This document shows, piece after piece, positions 34,267-44,054 of a stretch of DNA of 64,000 bases. The position numbers were made by a program, and so were the translations under genes. Source of the stretch: Bacillota bacterium (GTDB lineage: Bacteria; Bacillota; Clostridia; Acetivibrionales; DTU013). Position 1 is the stretch's first letter. Every line of letters starts with the position of its first letter. The stretch covers positions 1 through 64,000 of the forward strand of contig JAEZMD010000001.1 of NCBI GenBank assembly GCA_023435745.1, written 5' to 3'. The notes below the pieces were generated by a model, which saw only the letters and a list, made by a program, of their open reading frames with translations, was not told the origin of the DNA and made no database searches.

Positions 34267-35646
34267 ATGCTTGAGTTCAATAGAAAGACCAATACCCTTG
34301 AACAGACGCAATACCGCTATTCGCTGCAGGATGTTGAAGTACCGAATCTTTACAGAGAGATATACACTTACGACGAAATCCCAAAGTGTGCTTTCAATCA
34401 CAGAAGAGTGCCGATGTTCCCGGCTGATGAAATCTGGATCACAGACACGACCTTCAGAGACGGACAGCAATCCAGAGCGCCATACACAGTAGAACAGATC
34501 GTAAAGCTGTATGATATGCTGCACAGAATGGGCGGACCGAATGGGATCATCAGGCAGAGTGAGTTTTTCCTGTACAGCGACAGGGATAAGGAAGCAGTGT
34601 ACAAGTGTCAGGAAAGAGGCTATGCCTATCCGGAGGTAACCAGTTGGATCCGGGCGACGAAAAACGATTTCCAGCTTGCCAAGGATATGGGCATGAAAGA
34701 AAGCGGTATTTTGGTCAGTTGTTCCGATTACCATATTTTCAAAAAGCTAAACATGACAAGAAGGCAGGCTCTCGAGCATTATATGGGCATTATAAAAAGC
34801 GCAATTGAGGTGGGAATCAAACCGCGATGTCACTTTGAGGATATTACAAGAGCTGATTTCTACGGCTTTGTCGTGCCGTTTGCACTGGAGCTTCGAAAGC
34901 TGAGCCAAGAAAGCGGTGTACCTATTAAAATCAGGGCGTGCGACACACTTGGTTATGGCGTTTCCTATCCCGGAGCCGCACTTCCGAGAAGTGTTCCGGG
35001 GATCATATACGGTCTTCGGCATCATGCAGGCTTCCCAAGCGAATTGATTGAATGGCATGGGCATAATGATTTTTACAAATCGGTTTCAAACTCTGCCTGT
35101 GCCTGGATGTATGGCGCATCCAGCGTAAACTGCTCATTGCTTGGTATCGGTGAGAGAACAGGAAACACGCCGCTTGAGGCTATGGTGATCGAATACGCCC
35201 AGCTTCGAGGTACAACGGATGGCATGGACACTACAGTAATCACAGAGATCGCAGAATACTATGAAAAGGAACTGGATTACCCCATCCCAATGAGGACGCC
35301 GTTCGTTGGGAGACATTTCAATGTGACGCAGGCCGGTATCCATGCAGATGGGCTGCTGAAGGATGAGGAAATCTACAATATATTCAATACGGACAAATTG
35401 CTGAAGAGACCGGTCGGGGTGGCGATCAATCAGACTTCCGGTGTCGCAGGCGTTGCGCATTGGATCAACGGCTTCTTTGGGTTTGAAGGCAGCAAGCGGC
35501 TTGATAAGAAGGATCAGAAGGTCGTTAAGCTGAAGGAATGGGTGGATGAGCAATACAGGAGCGGCAGAGTCACGGCTCTCAGTGATGATGAACTGGAAGA
35601 AGCGATTAAGAAGCTTGCCCCTGAAATATACGATTTGGTGTTGTAA
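34267..35646 (+). CDS. Re-citrate synthase (isopropylmalate synthase-like)
   Basis: A 459-residue member of the DRE-TIM metallolyase (isopropylmalate/homocitrate synthase) family. TDTTFRDGQQSRAPYT (about 60-75) carries the metal/substrate Asp and Arg, ACDTLGYGVSYPG and EWHGHNDFYKSVSN supply the metal-binding His pair, and GERTGNTPLEAM follows. Its length, its start (a long extension before the barrel) and its place directly before aconitase match the Re-citrate synthase of Clostridium kluyveri, which condenses acetyl-CoA and oxaloacetate. Homocitrate or isopropylmalate synthase is possible but less likely here. ATG 34267 follows GGGGGGTG. Confidence 0.85.
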   Translation: MLEFNRKTNTLEQTQYRYSLQDVEVPNLYREIYTYDEIPKCAFNHRRVPMFPADEIWITDTTFRDGQQSRAPYTVEQIVKLYDMLHRMGGPNGIIRQSEFFLYSDRDKEAVYKCQERGYAYPEVTSWIRATKNDFQLAKDMGMKESGILVSCSDYHIFKKLNMTRRQALEHYMGIIKSAIEVGIKPRCHFEDITRADFYGFVVPFALELRKLSQESGVPIKIRACDTLGYGVSYPGAALPRSVPGIIYGLRHHAGFPSELIEWHGHNDFYKSVSNSACAWMYGASSVNCSLLGIGERTGNTPLEAMVIEYAQLRGTTDGMDTTVITEIAEYYEKELDYPIPMRTPFVGRHFNVTQAGIHADGLLKDEEIYNIFNTDKLLKRPVGVAINQTSGVAGVAHWINGFFGFEGSKRLDKKDQKVVKLKEWVDEQYRSGRVTALSDDELEEAIKKLAPEIYDLVL

Positions 35647-35736
35647 GAGGTAAGTGCAGCGCAATATGATAGGTGACGCTTTTTCAACACGTTGCAATGA
35701 ATGCTCTGATGAAATAATAATTTGGGAGGCATAGAT

Positions 35737-37662
35737 ATGGGTTTGAATTTGGCACAGAAAATTATCAGCAGGCACCTGATCAGCGGGGAAATGGTTGCGG
35801 GAAGTGAGATTTCAATCAGGATTGATCAGACGCTGACGCAGGATTCTACCGGTACGATGGCATATCTTCAATTTGAAGCGATTGGAATTCCAAGAGTCAA
35901 AACGAAGAAATCCGTCGCCTATATCGACCATAATACGCTTCAAGCGGGATTTGAAAATGCCGATGATCATAAATATATACAAACAGTAGCCTCAAAGCAT
36001 GGCATATATTTTTCAAGACCTGGCAACGGTATCTGTCATCAGGTGCACCTGGAGCGCTTTGGCGTGCCCGGAATGACGCTGCTTGGCTCCGATAGTCATA
36101 CGCCGACAGGCGGCGGCATCGGAATGCTTGCAATTGGCGCCGGCGGTCTTGATGTAGCCGTTGCTATGGGTGGCGGCCCGTACTATATGATGATGCCAAG
36201 GGTCTGCAGGGTCACGCTGAAAGGAAAGCTGAAACCATGGGTAACAGCAAAGGACATTATTCTTGAGGTTTTGCGCCTGCTGACCGTCAAGGGAGGAGTA
36301 GGCAAGGTGATAGAGTATGCAGGAGAGGGGCTCTCTTCACTGACTGTGCCGGAGAGGGCAACCATTACAAATATGGGAGCCGAATTGGGTGCAACTACCT
36401 CCATATTCCCCAGTGATGCGGTCACAAAAGCGTTTTTAAGAGCACAGGACAGAGAAAACGATTGGATAGAGCTTCTACCCGATGCTGATGCGGCGTATGA
36501 TGAAGAGGTGACGGTAGATCTGGGAAGCCTGGAGCCATTGGCAGCAAGGCCTCACAGCCCGGATAACGTTGCTTCGGTTACACAGATCGGCCCGATAAAG
36601 GTGGATCAAGTGGCGATCGGAAGCTGTACCAACTCGTCATGGATGGATATGATCAAGGTCGCACGAATATTGAAGGATAAAACCGTACATCCGGACGTAA
36701 GTCTTGTGATTGCACCCGGATCAAGGCAGGTGCTGAACATGCTCGCTAAGGATGGCGCTCTGGCGGATATGGTCGCAGCTGGCGCAAGGATTCTTGAGTC
36801 TGCCTGCGGACCGTGCATTGGAATGGGTCAGGCTCCTTCCAGCAACGCTGTTTCTCTGAGAACCTTCAACAGGAACTTTGAGAGAAGAAGCGGAACCAAG
36901 TCGGCAAACGTTTATCTGGTGAGTCCTGAAACGGCTGCGGCAAGCGCATTGTCAGGAGTGCTGACCGATCCGCGTACGATGGGTGACGCTCCGGCAATTG
37001 TCATGCCGGATAAATTTATGATTAATGATAATATGATACTGGCGCCTGCTCCGGAAAATAATGATGTTGAAGTCGTCAGGGGTCCGAATATTAAGCCGTT
37101 CCCGATCAATTCAGAACTTCCTGAAAGCATAGAGGGAGTGGCGTTGATCAAGGTGGGCGATAATATTACGACCGATCACATCATGCCGTCCAATGCCAAG
37201 CTGCTGCCGTTCAGATCCAATATTCCATATCTGGCGGAATACTGTCTGGCTCCTTGCGATCCGGAATTTGCCAAACGCGCGAAGGAGAACCATGGAGGCT
37301 TCATCATAGGCGGTGACAATTACGGGCAGGGCTCAAGCCGTGAACATGCTGCACTTGCGCCGCTTCAGCTGGGCGTAAAGGGCGTGGTGGCCAAATCCTT
37401 TGCAAGGATTCATATGGCCAATCTGATTAATTCCGGAATTCTGCCGATGACATTTGTGGATGAAGCAGACTATGACAGGATCAGACAGGGTGATATAATC
37501 GTACTTGAGAATGCCAGAGAGCAGATTAAAGCCGGAAACGGGATCCTTTTGACAAACAGAAGAGATGGGGCGAGGATCAAAGTAAATATCGCGCTCTCTG
37601 ACAGGCAGATTGACATCATGCTTGCCGGCGGTCTGCTGAATTATACTAAAAATCATGGTTGA
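35737..37662 (+). CDS. Aconitate hydratase
   Basis: A 641-residue aconitase that converts citrate to isocitrate with a [4Fe-4S] cluster. The three cluster cysteines lie in SCTNSS and SACGPCIGMGQ. Also visible are LLGSDSHTPTGGGIGMLAIG near the start and the swivel-domain motifs ITTDHIMPS and NYGQGSSREHAALAP. The length fits the shorter clostridial/mitochondrial-type enzyme. ATG 35737 follows GGGAGG. It follows the Re-citrate synthase gene by 90 bases; no isocitrate dehydrogenase gene follows. Confidence 0.94.
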   Translation: MGLNLAQKIISRHLISGEMVAGSEISIRIDQTLTQDSTGTMAYLQFEAIGIPRVKTKKSVAYIDHNTLQAGFENADDHKYIQTVASKHGIYFSRPGNGICHQVHLERFGVPGMTLLGSDSHTPTGGGIGMLAIGAGGLDVAVAMGGGPYYMMMPRVCRVTLKGKLKPWVTAKDIILEVLRLLTVKGGVGKVIEYAGEGLSSLTVPERATITNMGAELGATTSIFPSDAVTKAFLRAQDRENDWIELLPDADAAYDEEVTVDLGSLEPLAARPHSPDNVASVTQIGPIKVDQVAIGSCTNSSWMDMIKVARILKDKTVHPDVSLVIAPGSRQVLNMLAKDGALADMVAAGARILESACGPCIGMGQAPSSNAVSLRTFNRNFERRSGTKSANVYLVSPETAAASALSGVLTDPRTMGDAPAIVMPDKFMINDNMILAPAPENNDVEVVRGPNIKPFPINSELPESIEGVALIKVGDNITTDHIMPSNAKLLPFRSNIPYLAEYCLAPCDPEFAKRAKENHGGFIIGGDNYGQGSSREHAALAPLQLGVKGVVAKSFARIHMANLINSGILPMTFVDEADYDRIRQGDIIVLENAREQIKAGNGILLTNRRDGARIKVNIALSDRQIDIMLAGGLLNYTKNHG

Positions 37663-37680
37663 CAGGGAGTGAAACGAGCT

Positions 37681-38349
37681 ATGGTTGAATATAATGATTC
37701 GGATTCGTTCTCAAGTTCGTTGCGGCAAAGAATTTTCCGCCAGATTCAGAACGACATTCTCAACGGCGTCTACGAGCCGGGCGAGAATCTGATTGAAACC
37801 AAGCTGTCAGAGGAGCTGGGCGTCAGCCGCACACCTGTGAGGGAAGCGCTCAGGCAGCTAGAGCTTGAGGGACTGGTGCAGTCCGTGCCAAACAAAGGTG
37901 TCACTGTGAAGGGTGTGTCAGCTGAGGACATTCAGGACATCTATACCATCAGGATGCTCATTGAGGGTCTTGCTGCAAGGTGGGCGGCGGAAAAGATCAC
38001 CGATGAGGAGTTGGATGAATTGAAGGAGGCTGTGGATCTGGAGGAGTTTTATACCATGAAAAGCGATTACAGCCATTTGCTCAAGCTTGACACACGGTTC
38101 CATGACATCATATTCAAGGCAAGCAAGAGTATGCCGCTGATGCATACGCTCAGCACTTTCCACCATTACGTACAGAAGGCAAGGAAAATATCAATGAGCA
38201 GCGCAAAAAGGGCGGCGGAGGTTTTGAGTGAGCACAAGGCTATTTTGCAGGCGATCATCGATAAGGATGCGGCCAGGGCTGAAAAGCTGACAACGGCGCA
38301 TGTGAAAAATGCCAGCGAGAATCTCCTGAGACAAACAACGAAGGAGTAA
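37681..38349 (+). CDS. GntR/FadR-family transcriptional regulator
   Basis: A 222-residue regulator: winged helix at about 10-78 (LRQRIFRQIQNDILNGVYEP, ELGVSRTPVREALRQLELEG) and an all-helical FCD effector domain (about 88-215) with the metal/ligand residues Asp and His in LDTRFHDII and later His residues. It is the last gene of the citrate operon and is the likely binder of the ATTGTATACAAT palindrome at its promoter. ATG 37681 is preferred over the GTG at 37669. Confidence 0.92.
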   Translation: MVEYNDSDSFSSSLRQRIFRQIQNDILNGVYEPGENLIETKLSEELGVSRTPVREALRQLELEGLVQSVPNKGVTVKGVSAEDIQDIYTIRMLIEGLAARWAAEKITDEELDELKEAVDLEEFYTMKSDYSHLLKLDTRFHDIIFKASKSMPLMHTLSTFHHYVQKARKISMSSAKRAAEVLSEHKAILQAIIDKDAARAEKLTTAHVKNASENLLRQTTKE

Positions 38350-38407
38350 GGTAAAATGGCACCGCATTACCCGGAATTGCAACTTTAGTGCAGAATTACG
38401 TTTAAAA

Positions 38408-38448
38408 AAGCCGTATTTTATAGCCAAACTGCCATAAAATACGGTTTA
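38408..38448 (+). terminator. Terminator after the citrate operon
   Basis: CCGTATTTTAT (38411-38421) pairs with ATAAAATACGG (38434-38444), with AAG/TTT flanks and a following TTTATT. Confidence 0.7.
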
Positions 38449-38576
38449 TTCGTATCTATATAGTCCTAAAACTGTAAAAACGTGTAGCGCGGTCTGTTTC
38501 ATCAGTTATCCATGTCACTCTTTATAACTCTCTGTTTGCCATCTCTTCAATACAATACACCTGGTATTACGATGCA

Positions 38577-38615
38577 AAAAAGACTACCTCAAATTTTGTC
38601 TTGAGGTAGTCTTTT
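38577..38615. terminator. Bidirectional hairpin terminator
   Basis: AGACTACCTCAA (38581-38592) pairs with TTGAGGTAGTCT (38601-38612); A-run before and T-run after let it work on both strands. It separates the citrate operon from the tRNA-Glu on the other strand. Confidence 0.75.
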
Positions 38616-38666
38616 AATATCGCTGCGCGAAGCTTATAAAAGGTTAGTTATGCTGCCCGCGGCAGA

Positions 38667-38692
38667 TAAAAAAGCCTCCTTGCAGGAAGCTT
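38667..38692 (-). terminator. Terminator after tRNA-Glu
   Basis: On the minus strand AGCTTCCT-GCA-AGGAGGCT followed by TTTTTTATC. It lies 37 bases after the tRNA 3' end. Confidence 0.75.
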
Positions 38693-38728
38693 TTCAGAGG
38701 TAAGCGCTTTTGCTGTTGCAAAACGCTT

Positions 38729-38803
38729 TGGTGACCCATAGGGGACTCGAACCCCTGTTTCCGCCGTGAGAGGGCGGTGTCTTAACCGCTTGACCAATGG
38801 GCC
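38729..38803 (-). tRNA. tRNA-Glu (CTC)
   Basis: A 75-nt cloverleaf on the minus strand: acceptor GGCCCAT pairs with ATGGGTC, discriminator A and encoded CCA follow. The anticodon stem-loop CCGCC-CTCTCAC-GGCGG gives anticodon CTC, and the T arm has GGGGTTCGAGTCCCC. A CTC tRNA-Glu reads GAG only, so a TTC tRNA should exist elsewhere. Confidence 0.95.
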
Positions 38804-39088
38804 GTTTCTGCAAGAGTTATTATAACACGTGCGTCCGGTCATTTCAATAGTTATTTCTGTATGATAATATATTATCAAAAGGCATCAACAGGCATTCATT
38901 TAGTCAAACAGTTTATGTTAACTCATCCGCTATATCACCATATGCTGAAAAAGGAATCTGAATGGATCAGAAAAGTTTCATAAAGGAATTCCAGGTGAAG
39001 GCTATCTGATAAGGATCGGTTGTGGTAAAATAACACTTGTGTAAGTGGTAAGAATTGATGCATTTAATGAAAAGGGTTGGTTTACTTC

Positions 39089-40462
39089 ATGAGAGATTAT
39101 TTTGATATATTGCAGATTCCGGGGAGCGCGACGGATCAGGAGATCAGGAAGGCATACCGGCGTATGCTCAGGCAATATCCGGCACAGCAATATCCAGAGA
39201 GGAACCGGGACATAAAGGAAGCATATAAAGTGCTTTGCGATCCTGTTGCGAAAATTGCCTGTTTAGAATTTCATCTTATGGGATCTGAGTCAAAACAGGT
39301 TTATTTTGATGCACAGCAATCGATTATTGACAATAGGGCGGGAGAGGCCGTTAAGCTGCTTGAAAAAGCGCTGGATTCAGAGCAGCACAAAGATCATCTT
39401 TTTTATCTTCTTGGGATTGCATACATGATTATGGAAAAACCGCGCAAGGCTGTCAGAATATTCGAGCAGGTCATCGGGAATTATCCGGATGACATCCACT
39501 TGAAGATATACTATTCGAAAGCCTGTCTGGATGCGAGGCAGTATAAAAAAGCGATCGAAAGTGCGAAGATCGGCTATGAATCAGGAAAGAACAATTTTCT
39601 TGCAGTGTACTGTCTGGTGGAGGGATATATCCACACAAAAAAATATGATGAAGCTTCGGATGTCCTGAGAGAAGCTTTTGAAAATCCTGCATTTCACGAT
39701 CGCCGCTACAATATTTGCGCAAAGCTGTCCTATTCTTTGTTTTTGAACGGTCTGTATGAAGAGAGCCTGCTCTATATGGAAAGGCTCAAGGAGCAGGATG
39801 TGGATGAGGATGAAATACTGGAATCGGGAGCGATGTTCCTGGAAATACTCGATTATTATATCGACAGTCAGATGTTTCCGCAGGCAGGACGGTGCGCAGA
39901 GCTCATTTTAATGCTGCTGCCCGAGCGGAGCGATATAGCTGAACTAAAAAGGAATATTGAGACTATTTTGAAGCTGGAGCCCGAATACAGCAAATTTGAA
40001 GAGGATGATTTTATCCCGGATGGGTTGAAGGGACTGATTGCGAATGAAATTTTTACAGATGCCCTGGCAGGTTTATCGCCGGAGCAGATAATCGCTTATG
40101 CAGTGCTGAACGAATATCATATTTTAAATGATTACAGCAGCTATCTTATGGCCCTGCGGTATATGAAAAACAAGTATCCCGGACTGTACAGCCTGAAGAC
40201 GGATTTTTTGGATGCGATTCAGAATACAAAAGAACGGAAGAAGCTGACGAATAAAAACAAGGCTCTGTTTTACCAATATCAGACTGTGATTGAGGATCTG
40301 ATGGAGGATTGGGTCGATGAGTACGATGATGAGTATGATGAGTACGATGAAGATTATGACGAGGAATTCGACGAAAAGAACGACGAGGAATACGAGGAAG
40401 ATGACCACGGCGGAGTCGGTGAAGAGAACGATGGTGTAGACGACGGTGAGTACGACGGGTGA
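39089..40462 (+). CDS. J-domain-like protein with TPR repeats and acidic tail
   Basis: A 457-residue protein. Residues 1-55 look like a J-domain (RDYFDILQIPGSATDQEIRKAYRR ... IKEAYKVLCDP in parts), but the HPD motif is replaced by YPA, so Hsp70 stimulation is doubtful. Several TPR-like helix pairs fill about 80-300 (DHLFYLLGIAYMIMEKPRKAVRIFEQ). The last 50 residues are nearly all Asp, Glu and Tyr. The layout suggests a protein-binding scaffold in the cytoplasm. ATG 39089 has a weak AAAGGG site; a TTG at 39077 is less likely. Confidence 0.75.
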   Translation: MRDYFDILQIPGSATDQEIRKAYRRMLRQYPAQQYPERNRDIKEAYKVLCDPVAKIACLEFHLMGSESKQVYFDAQQSIIDNRAGEAVKLLEKALDSEQHKDHLFYLLGIAYMIMEKPRKAVRIFEQVIGNYPDDIHLKIYYSKACLDARQYKKAIESAKIGYESGKNNFLAVYCLVEGYIHTKKYDEASDVLREAFENPAFHDRRYNICAKLSYSLFLNGLYEESLLYMERLKEQDVDEDEILESGAMFLEILDYYIDSQMFPQAGRCAELILMLLPERSDIAELKRNIETILKLEPEYSKFEEDDFIPDGLKGLIANEIFTDALAGLSPEQIIAYAVLNEYHILNDYSSYLMALRYMKNKYPGLYSLKTDFLDAIQNTKERKKLTNKNKALFYQYQTVIEDLMEDWVDEYDDEYDEYDEDYDEEFDEKNDEEYEEDDHGGVGEENDGVDDGEYDG

Positions 40463-40512
40463 TGAATTGAACGGCCTGTATCCATAGGGATGGGGGAGGT
40501 TAAGGAAAAAAC

Positions 40513-41259
40513 ATGCGTCTGGACAGGGTACTGTCGAATTCTGGATTTGGCAGCAGAAGCGAGATTAGAAAGCTCGCTAAAGAGGGCTTGATCAGGGTAG
40601 ATGGCAGCACAGTAAAAGAGACATCCATGCACGTGGATCCTGATAACAGCAGAATAGAAATTGGGGGGACGCTTCTCAACTATAGAAGGTTTATTTATAT
40701 TATGATGAATAAACCGGCCGGAGTGATATCGGCTACAGTTGATAATAAGCACAAGACGGCCATTGACCTGCTGCCTGAGGAATTTTCCTGCTTTGGTCTG
40801 TTTCCTGCAGGCAGGCTGGATATTGACACAGAGGGGATGCTACTGCTGACAAACGACGGTCAGATGGCCCATGAACTTCTTTCTCCAAGAAAGCATGTAG
40901 ATAAAAGGTATTATGCATTAATCGAGGGTGAAGTTATGGATGAAGATGTTAAACGCTTCATTGAAGGCATTGTTCTGGATGATGGATATAAGACCATGCC
41001 GGCTGAGCTCGAAATCATTAAGTCAGGAACGCATTCTGAAATCGAACTGACCCTGCATGAAGGGAAATTTCACCAGGTAAAAAGAATGTTCGAGGCTACA
41101 GGTAAAAAAGTAATTTATCTGAAGAGAACCCGCATGGGCGGACTTCACCTGGATGACACTCTAAAACCCGGAGAATGCAGGGAATTAACGACTGAAGAAG
41201 TAGCTTTGCTGAAGGGGACAGTTCTCAACTATTCGCACGAGCTTGATTTTAAAAAGTAG
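40513..41259 (+). CDS. RNA pseudouridine synthase, RsuA/RluB family
   Basis: A 248-residue enzyme: S4 RNA-binding domain (about 1-60; MRLDRVLSNSGFGSRSEIRK) and the catalytic domain with the active-site Asp in AGRLDIDTEGMLLLTNDG (about 96-113). KFHQVKRMFEATGKKV near the end is also typical. It isomerises a uridine in rRNA, most likely 16S position 516 as RsuA does; RluB-type 23S targets cannot be excluded. The start is close to GGGGGAGG. Confidence 0.92.
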   Translation: MRLDRVLSNSGFGSRSEIRKLAKEGLIRVDGSTVKETSMHVDPDNSRIEIGGTLLNYRRFIYIMMNKPAGVISATVDNKHKTAIDLLPEEFSCFGLFPAGRLDIDTEGMLLLTNDGQMAHELLSPRKHVDKRYYALIEGEVMDEDVKRFIEGIVLDDGYKTMPAELEIIKSGTHSEIELTLHEGKFHQVKRMFEATGKKVIYLKRTRMGGLHLDDTLKPGECRELTTEEVALLKGTVLNYSHELDFKK

Positions 41260-41273
41260 AGAAACGTCCCCCT
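41259..41273 (-). repeat. GAGAAACGTCCCC repeat between convergent genes
   Basis: One copy of the dispersed family, filling the 13 bases between the stop of the pseudouridine synthase gene and the stop of the convergent protease gene and touching both stops. Confidence 0.8.
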
Positions 41274-42208
41274 CATTTCAAACGGTCCAGAGCAAACTGA
41301 AGAATGTCTTCTTCGGTGTATTCGATATCGGGAGCGATACCGGTCCCCTGAATATTGATACCATTGGGGGTGTACCATTTCAGAATCGTAGCTTTTACCG
41401 CATAGCCCCTCTTTAGGTCCAGCGTATACTGGCCGATGCCTTTGCCAAATGTTTTGGTTCCGATCAGCTCGACATTGTCCAAGTTATCCTTCAGTGCTGC
41501 GATCATATTCTCGGATGAGCTGGCGGAATTCTGGTTTTGCAGGATAATAATCCTGTCATATTTCAGCGGCTGATTTTTGTTTGAACGATAGACAATATCC
41601 AGCCATCTGAAATGATCCGTCGCGATGACGGTCTTTTTAGGCAGGAACATGCTTGAGATATTTACCATGACGTCGATATCACCGCCCCGGTTGTCCCGCA
41701 GGTCAATAATGATGCTTGGCCTGCTCTGAAGCTTTGATAGGTTCTCATCCATGAATTTATTCGTATATTTTGAAAAATTGGTCAGATTCAGATAAACGGT
41801 CCGGTCATTCGGAAATTTGATTTCGGTCCGGTCAGCTTCCTCTTTTTCTACCTGTTTTGATTTTTGCAGACCGGACGGAGTATAAAGGTAAGTGTATTTG
41901 TCACCCCGTTCCTGGCGGATTCTGTTTGTGGTCACAGCGATCACAAGATTGTCAAAATTGGCGAAATATCTGCCGTTCACATCTGCCGCCAGTTCCTTTT
42001 TATAAACCTCGTCCAGAGTTTCTGTATAGATATAGCTGCTGGTAATGAAATGCTTGAAAGCCAGATAGTCAAAATTCAGATACAGATAAAATGCCGTAAG
42101 GGCAATAAAGGTGGTCAATATAACCAGTACGGCATGATATCTTTTTTTATACCGTTTCAGCAAATCTTCACAATTCAGTTCCTTTTTACCGCGCTTATTT
42201 TTTAGCAT
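41273..42208 (-). CDS. S41-family peptidase (C-terminal-processing type), membrane anchored
   Basis: A 311-residue protein with a cytoplasmic start, one membrane helix (about 24-45) and an S41 protease domain. The nucleophile is Ser230 in NSASSSE and the general base Lys256 in GTKTFGKGIGQ; DLRDNRGGDIDVM (about 169-181) is the usual substrate strand. No PDZ domain is seen between, so the protein is a short form. It follows the acyl-CoA synthetase gene by 3 bases on the same strand, so the two are probably co-transcribed. Confidence 0.85.
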   Translation of the reverse strand: MLKNKRGKKELNCEDLLKRYKKRYHAVLVILTTFIALTAFYLYLNFDYLAFKHFITSSYIYTETLDEVYKKELAADVNGRYFANFDNLVIAVTTNRIRQERGDKYTYLYTPSGLQKSKQVEKEEADRTEIKFPNDRTVYLNLTNFSKYTNKFMDENLSKLQSRPSIIIDLRDNRGGDIDVMVNISSMFLPKKTVIATDHFRWLDIVYRSNKNQPLKYDRIIILQNQNSASSSENMIAALKDNLDNVELIGTKTFGKGIGQYTLDLKRGYAVKATILKWYTPNGINIQGTGIAPDIEYTEEDILQFALDRLK

Positions 42209-42211
42209 TGC

Positions 42212-43927
42212 CTAGTTTTCCACATACCTCTTGATTTTCCTTGTTGTTGTTTTTGCAAATTCTTCTTCCCTAAGATCAAAATCCTTAACGTACTTATATA
42301 TTACAAGGCTCTTGTTTACTTCCTTGACCTCTTTTCGAATAAGCTCATATACTTCCTCGGAGCTTGGCTGATGATCGCCGAATTCGGCTTGAATCGCTTC
42401 CAGCTCCGGAACGATTGTGGCGGAAACAACAACATCTCCGTAGACGGGATCATCCTTGCCGAACACGATGCACTCCTTGATAAAAGGACTTTTTGTAAGA
42501 AGTGTTTCAATCTCCTCCGGATATATATTCTTACCATTTTTCGTCACAATAACATTCTTTTTTCTGCCGGTGATATGTACAAATTGTGCGCTGTCTATAA
42601 AGCCCAGATCGCCTGTGTAAAACCAGCCGTCTTTCAGAACCCTGGCTGTGTTTTCAGGATCTTCATAATAACCCATCATAACATTTGGACCTTTTACAAC
42701 AATTTCACCTACACCGTCTGCGCCAGGGTTGTCTATTTTTATCTCAAGACCTGGAAGCGGAAGACCCGCAGCTTCATCCTTATAGTCTACATCACGGTTT
42801 AATGCTACGATAGGGCTGCATTCGGTGAGGCCATATCCCTGAATGAAAAGAATGCCAAAGCTTCTGAATCCCTTTGCCACTTCGGGGTCGATTCCTGCAG
42901 CTCCGCTGATAAGAAGCCTCATATTACCGCCCAGATTGTTGTGAATTGGAGCGAAAAGTTTTCTGGAGATGTCTATCCCAAAACTTTTCAGAAAATTGCT
43001 GAGTTTAACGCCGAATTTCAATTTTTTCAGCACTTTGGGATCCTTTGCCGCCTGATCCCAGATTCGTTTGTACATTGCCTCATGGATCAGCGGGACAGCA
43101 AGCATGACAGTCGCCTTGGTTTCCTGGAGGTTCTTTGCTATATGCCTCAATCCTTCGCAGAAGGCGACCGCTGCGCCCCGATAAAATGGGCAGAGGAAGC
43201 CGCAGGTGTTTTCGTAGGTGTGGTGGAGGGGCAGTACTGATAGGAAAATATCCGATGGAACGATATTTGTCATTGAACTCATGGCCATCAGGTTCTCTGC
43301 AATGTTTCTGTGGTTGAGCATGACAGCCTTGGACTTATCAGTGGTTGCCGAGGTGAACAGCAAAATGTTCATTGCTTCGGCATCAATTTCGGCATTAATG
43401 AAATCCAGACATCCATCCTCAACCCTTTTCCGACCCTTGTCCACAAGCGACTTGAGTGAAACAAAGCCATTCTCGTCTTCGCCTTCACCATCCATATCTA
43501 TGTAGTGTTTTATAAAATCGATATGCTTTGATATGTTTATGATATGATCTTTAAGATTACCTGAAAATATTACCGCATCCGCTCTCGAACGGATCAATAG
43601 GTTTTCAATTTCGTTTTCTGGAAGCTCCTTGTCAAGTGGAACCACGATTCCGGTTCCGTTTATTACCGCCATATATGAGACTACCCAATCATATCGGTTT
43701 TCACTGATGATGGCTATTCTTCCGCCTTTCAGACCCATATCGAGCAATGCCGTACCTAATGCATCGACTTCTGTTTTAAATTGTCTGAAAGTAATGGGTT
43801 TAAATTTGTCATTGCCTTTAAATTTTTGCAGAAAAGCTGTCCTGTCGCTAAACAGCTCTGAGCTTGAATCCAGTACTTCTTTAATAGATCTGATTTTTCT
43901 CACATCATACAATGGAATATTTTTCAT
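42212..43927 (-). CDS. Long-chain acyl-CoA synthetase-like AMP-binding protein
   Basis: A 571-residue adenylate-forming enzyme. Motifs in order: LLFTSATTDKSKAVMLNH (a diverged P-loop, usual TSGTTG replaced by TSATTD), LPLHHTYE, GYGLTECSP, WFYTGDLGFID and GRKKNVIVTKNGKNIYPEE, ending with the catalytic Lys region TTRKIKR. This is the layout of FadD-like synthetases found in clostridia. ATG 43927 follows GGAGG by 5 bases. The substrate is probably a long-chain fatty acid. Confidence 0.87.
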   Translation of the reverse strand: MKNIPLYDVRKIRSIKEVLDSSSELFSDRTAFLQKFKGNDKFKPITFRQFKTEVDALGTALLDMGLKGGRIAIISENRYDWVVSYMAVINGTGIVVPLDKELPENEIENLLIRSRADAVIFSGNLKDHIINISKHIDFIKHYIDMDGEGEDENGFVSLKSLVDKGRKRVEDGCLDFINAEIDAEAMNILLFTSATTDKSKAVMLNHRNIAENLMAMSSMTNIVPSDIFLSVLPLHHTYENTCGFLCPFYRGAAVAFCEGLRHIAKNLQETKATVMLAVPLIHEAMYKRIWDQAAKDPKVLKKLKFGVKLSNFLKSFGIDISRKLFAPIHNNLGGNMRLLISGAAGIDPEVAKGFRSFGILFIQGYGLTECSPIVALNRDVDYKDEAAGLPLPGLEIKIDNPGADGVGEIVVKGPNVMMGYYEDPENTARVLKDGWFYTGDLGFIDSAQFVHITGRKKNVIVTKNGKNIYPEEIETLLTKSPFIKECIVFGKDDPVYGDVVVSATIVPELEAIQAEFGDHQPSSEEVYELIRKEVKEVNKSLVIYKYVKDFDLREEEFAKTTTRKIKRYVEN

Positions 43928-44054
43928 AGTAACCTCCATTTCGATACTACCATGCTGGCAGAAACGATACAAATAATGCCCACTACCACATTATATAACA
44001 TTCGAGCGCATTATAAAAGAGAAATAAAGGGTTACAAGTCAATGGGCATAGGCT

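Noticed and set aside
38648..38878. 76-codon open frame on the minus strand
   Set aside because: It runs straight through tRNA-Glu and its terminator.
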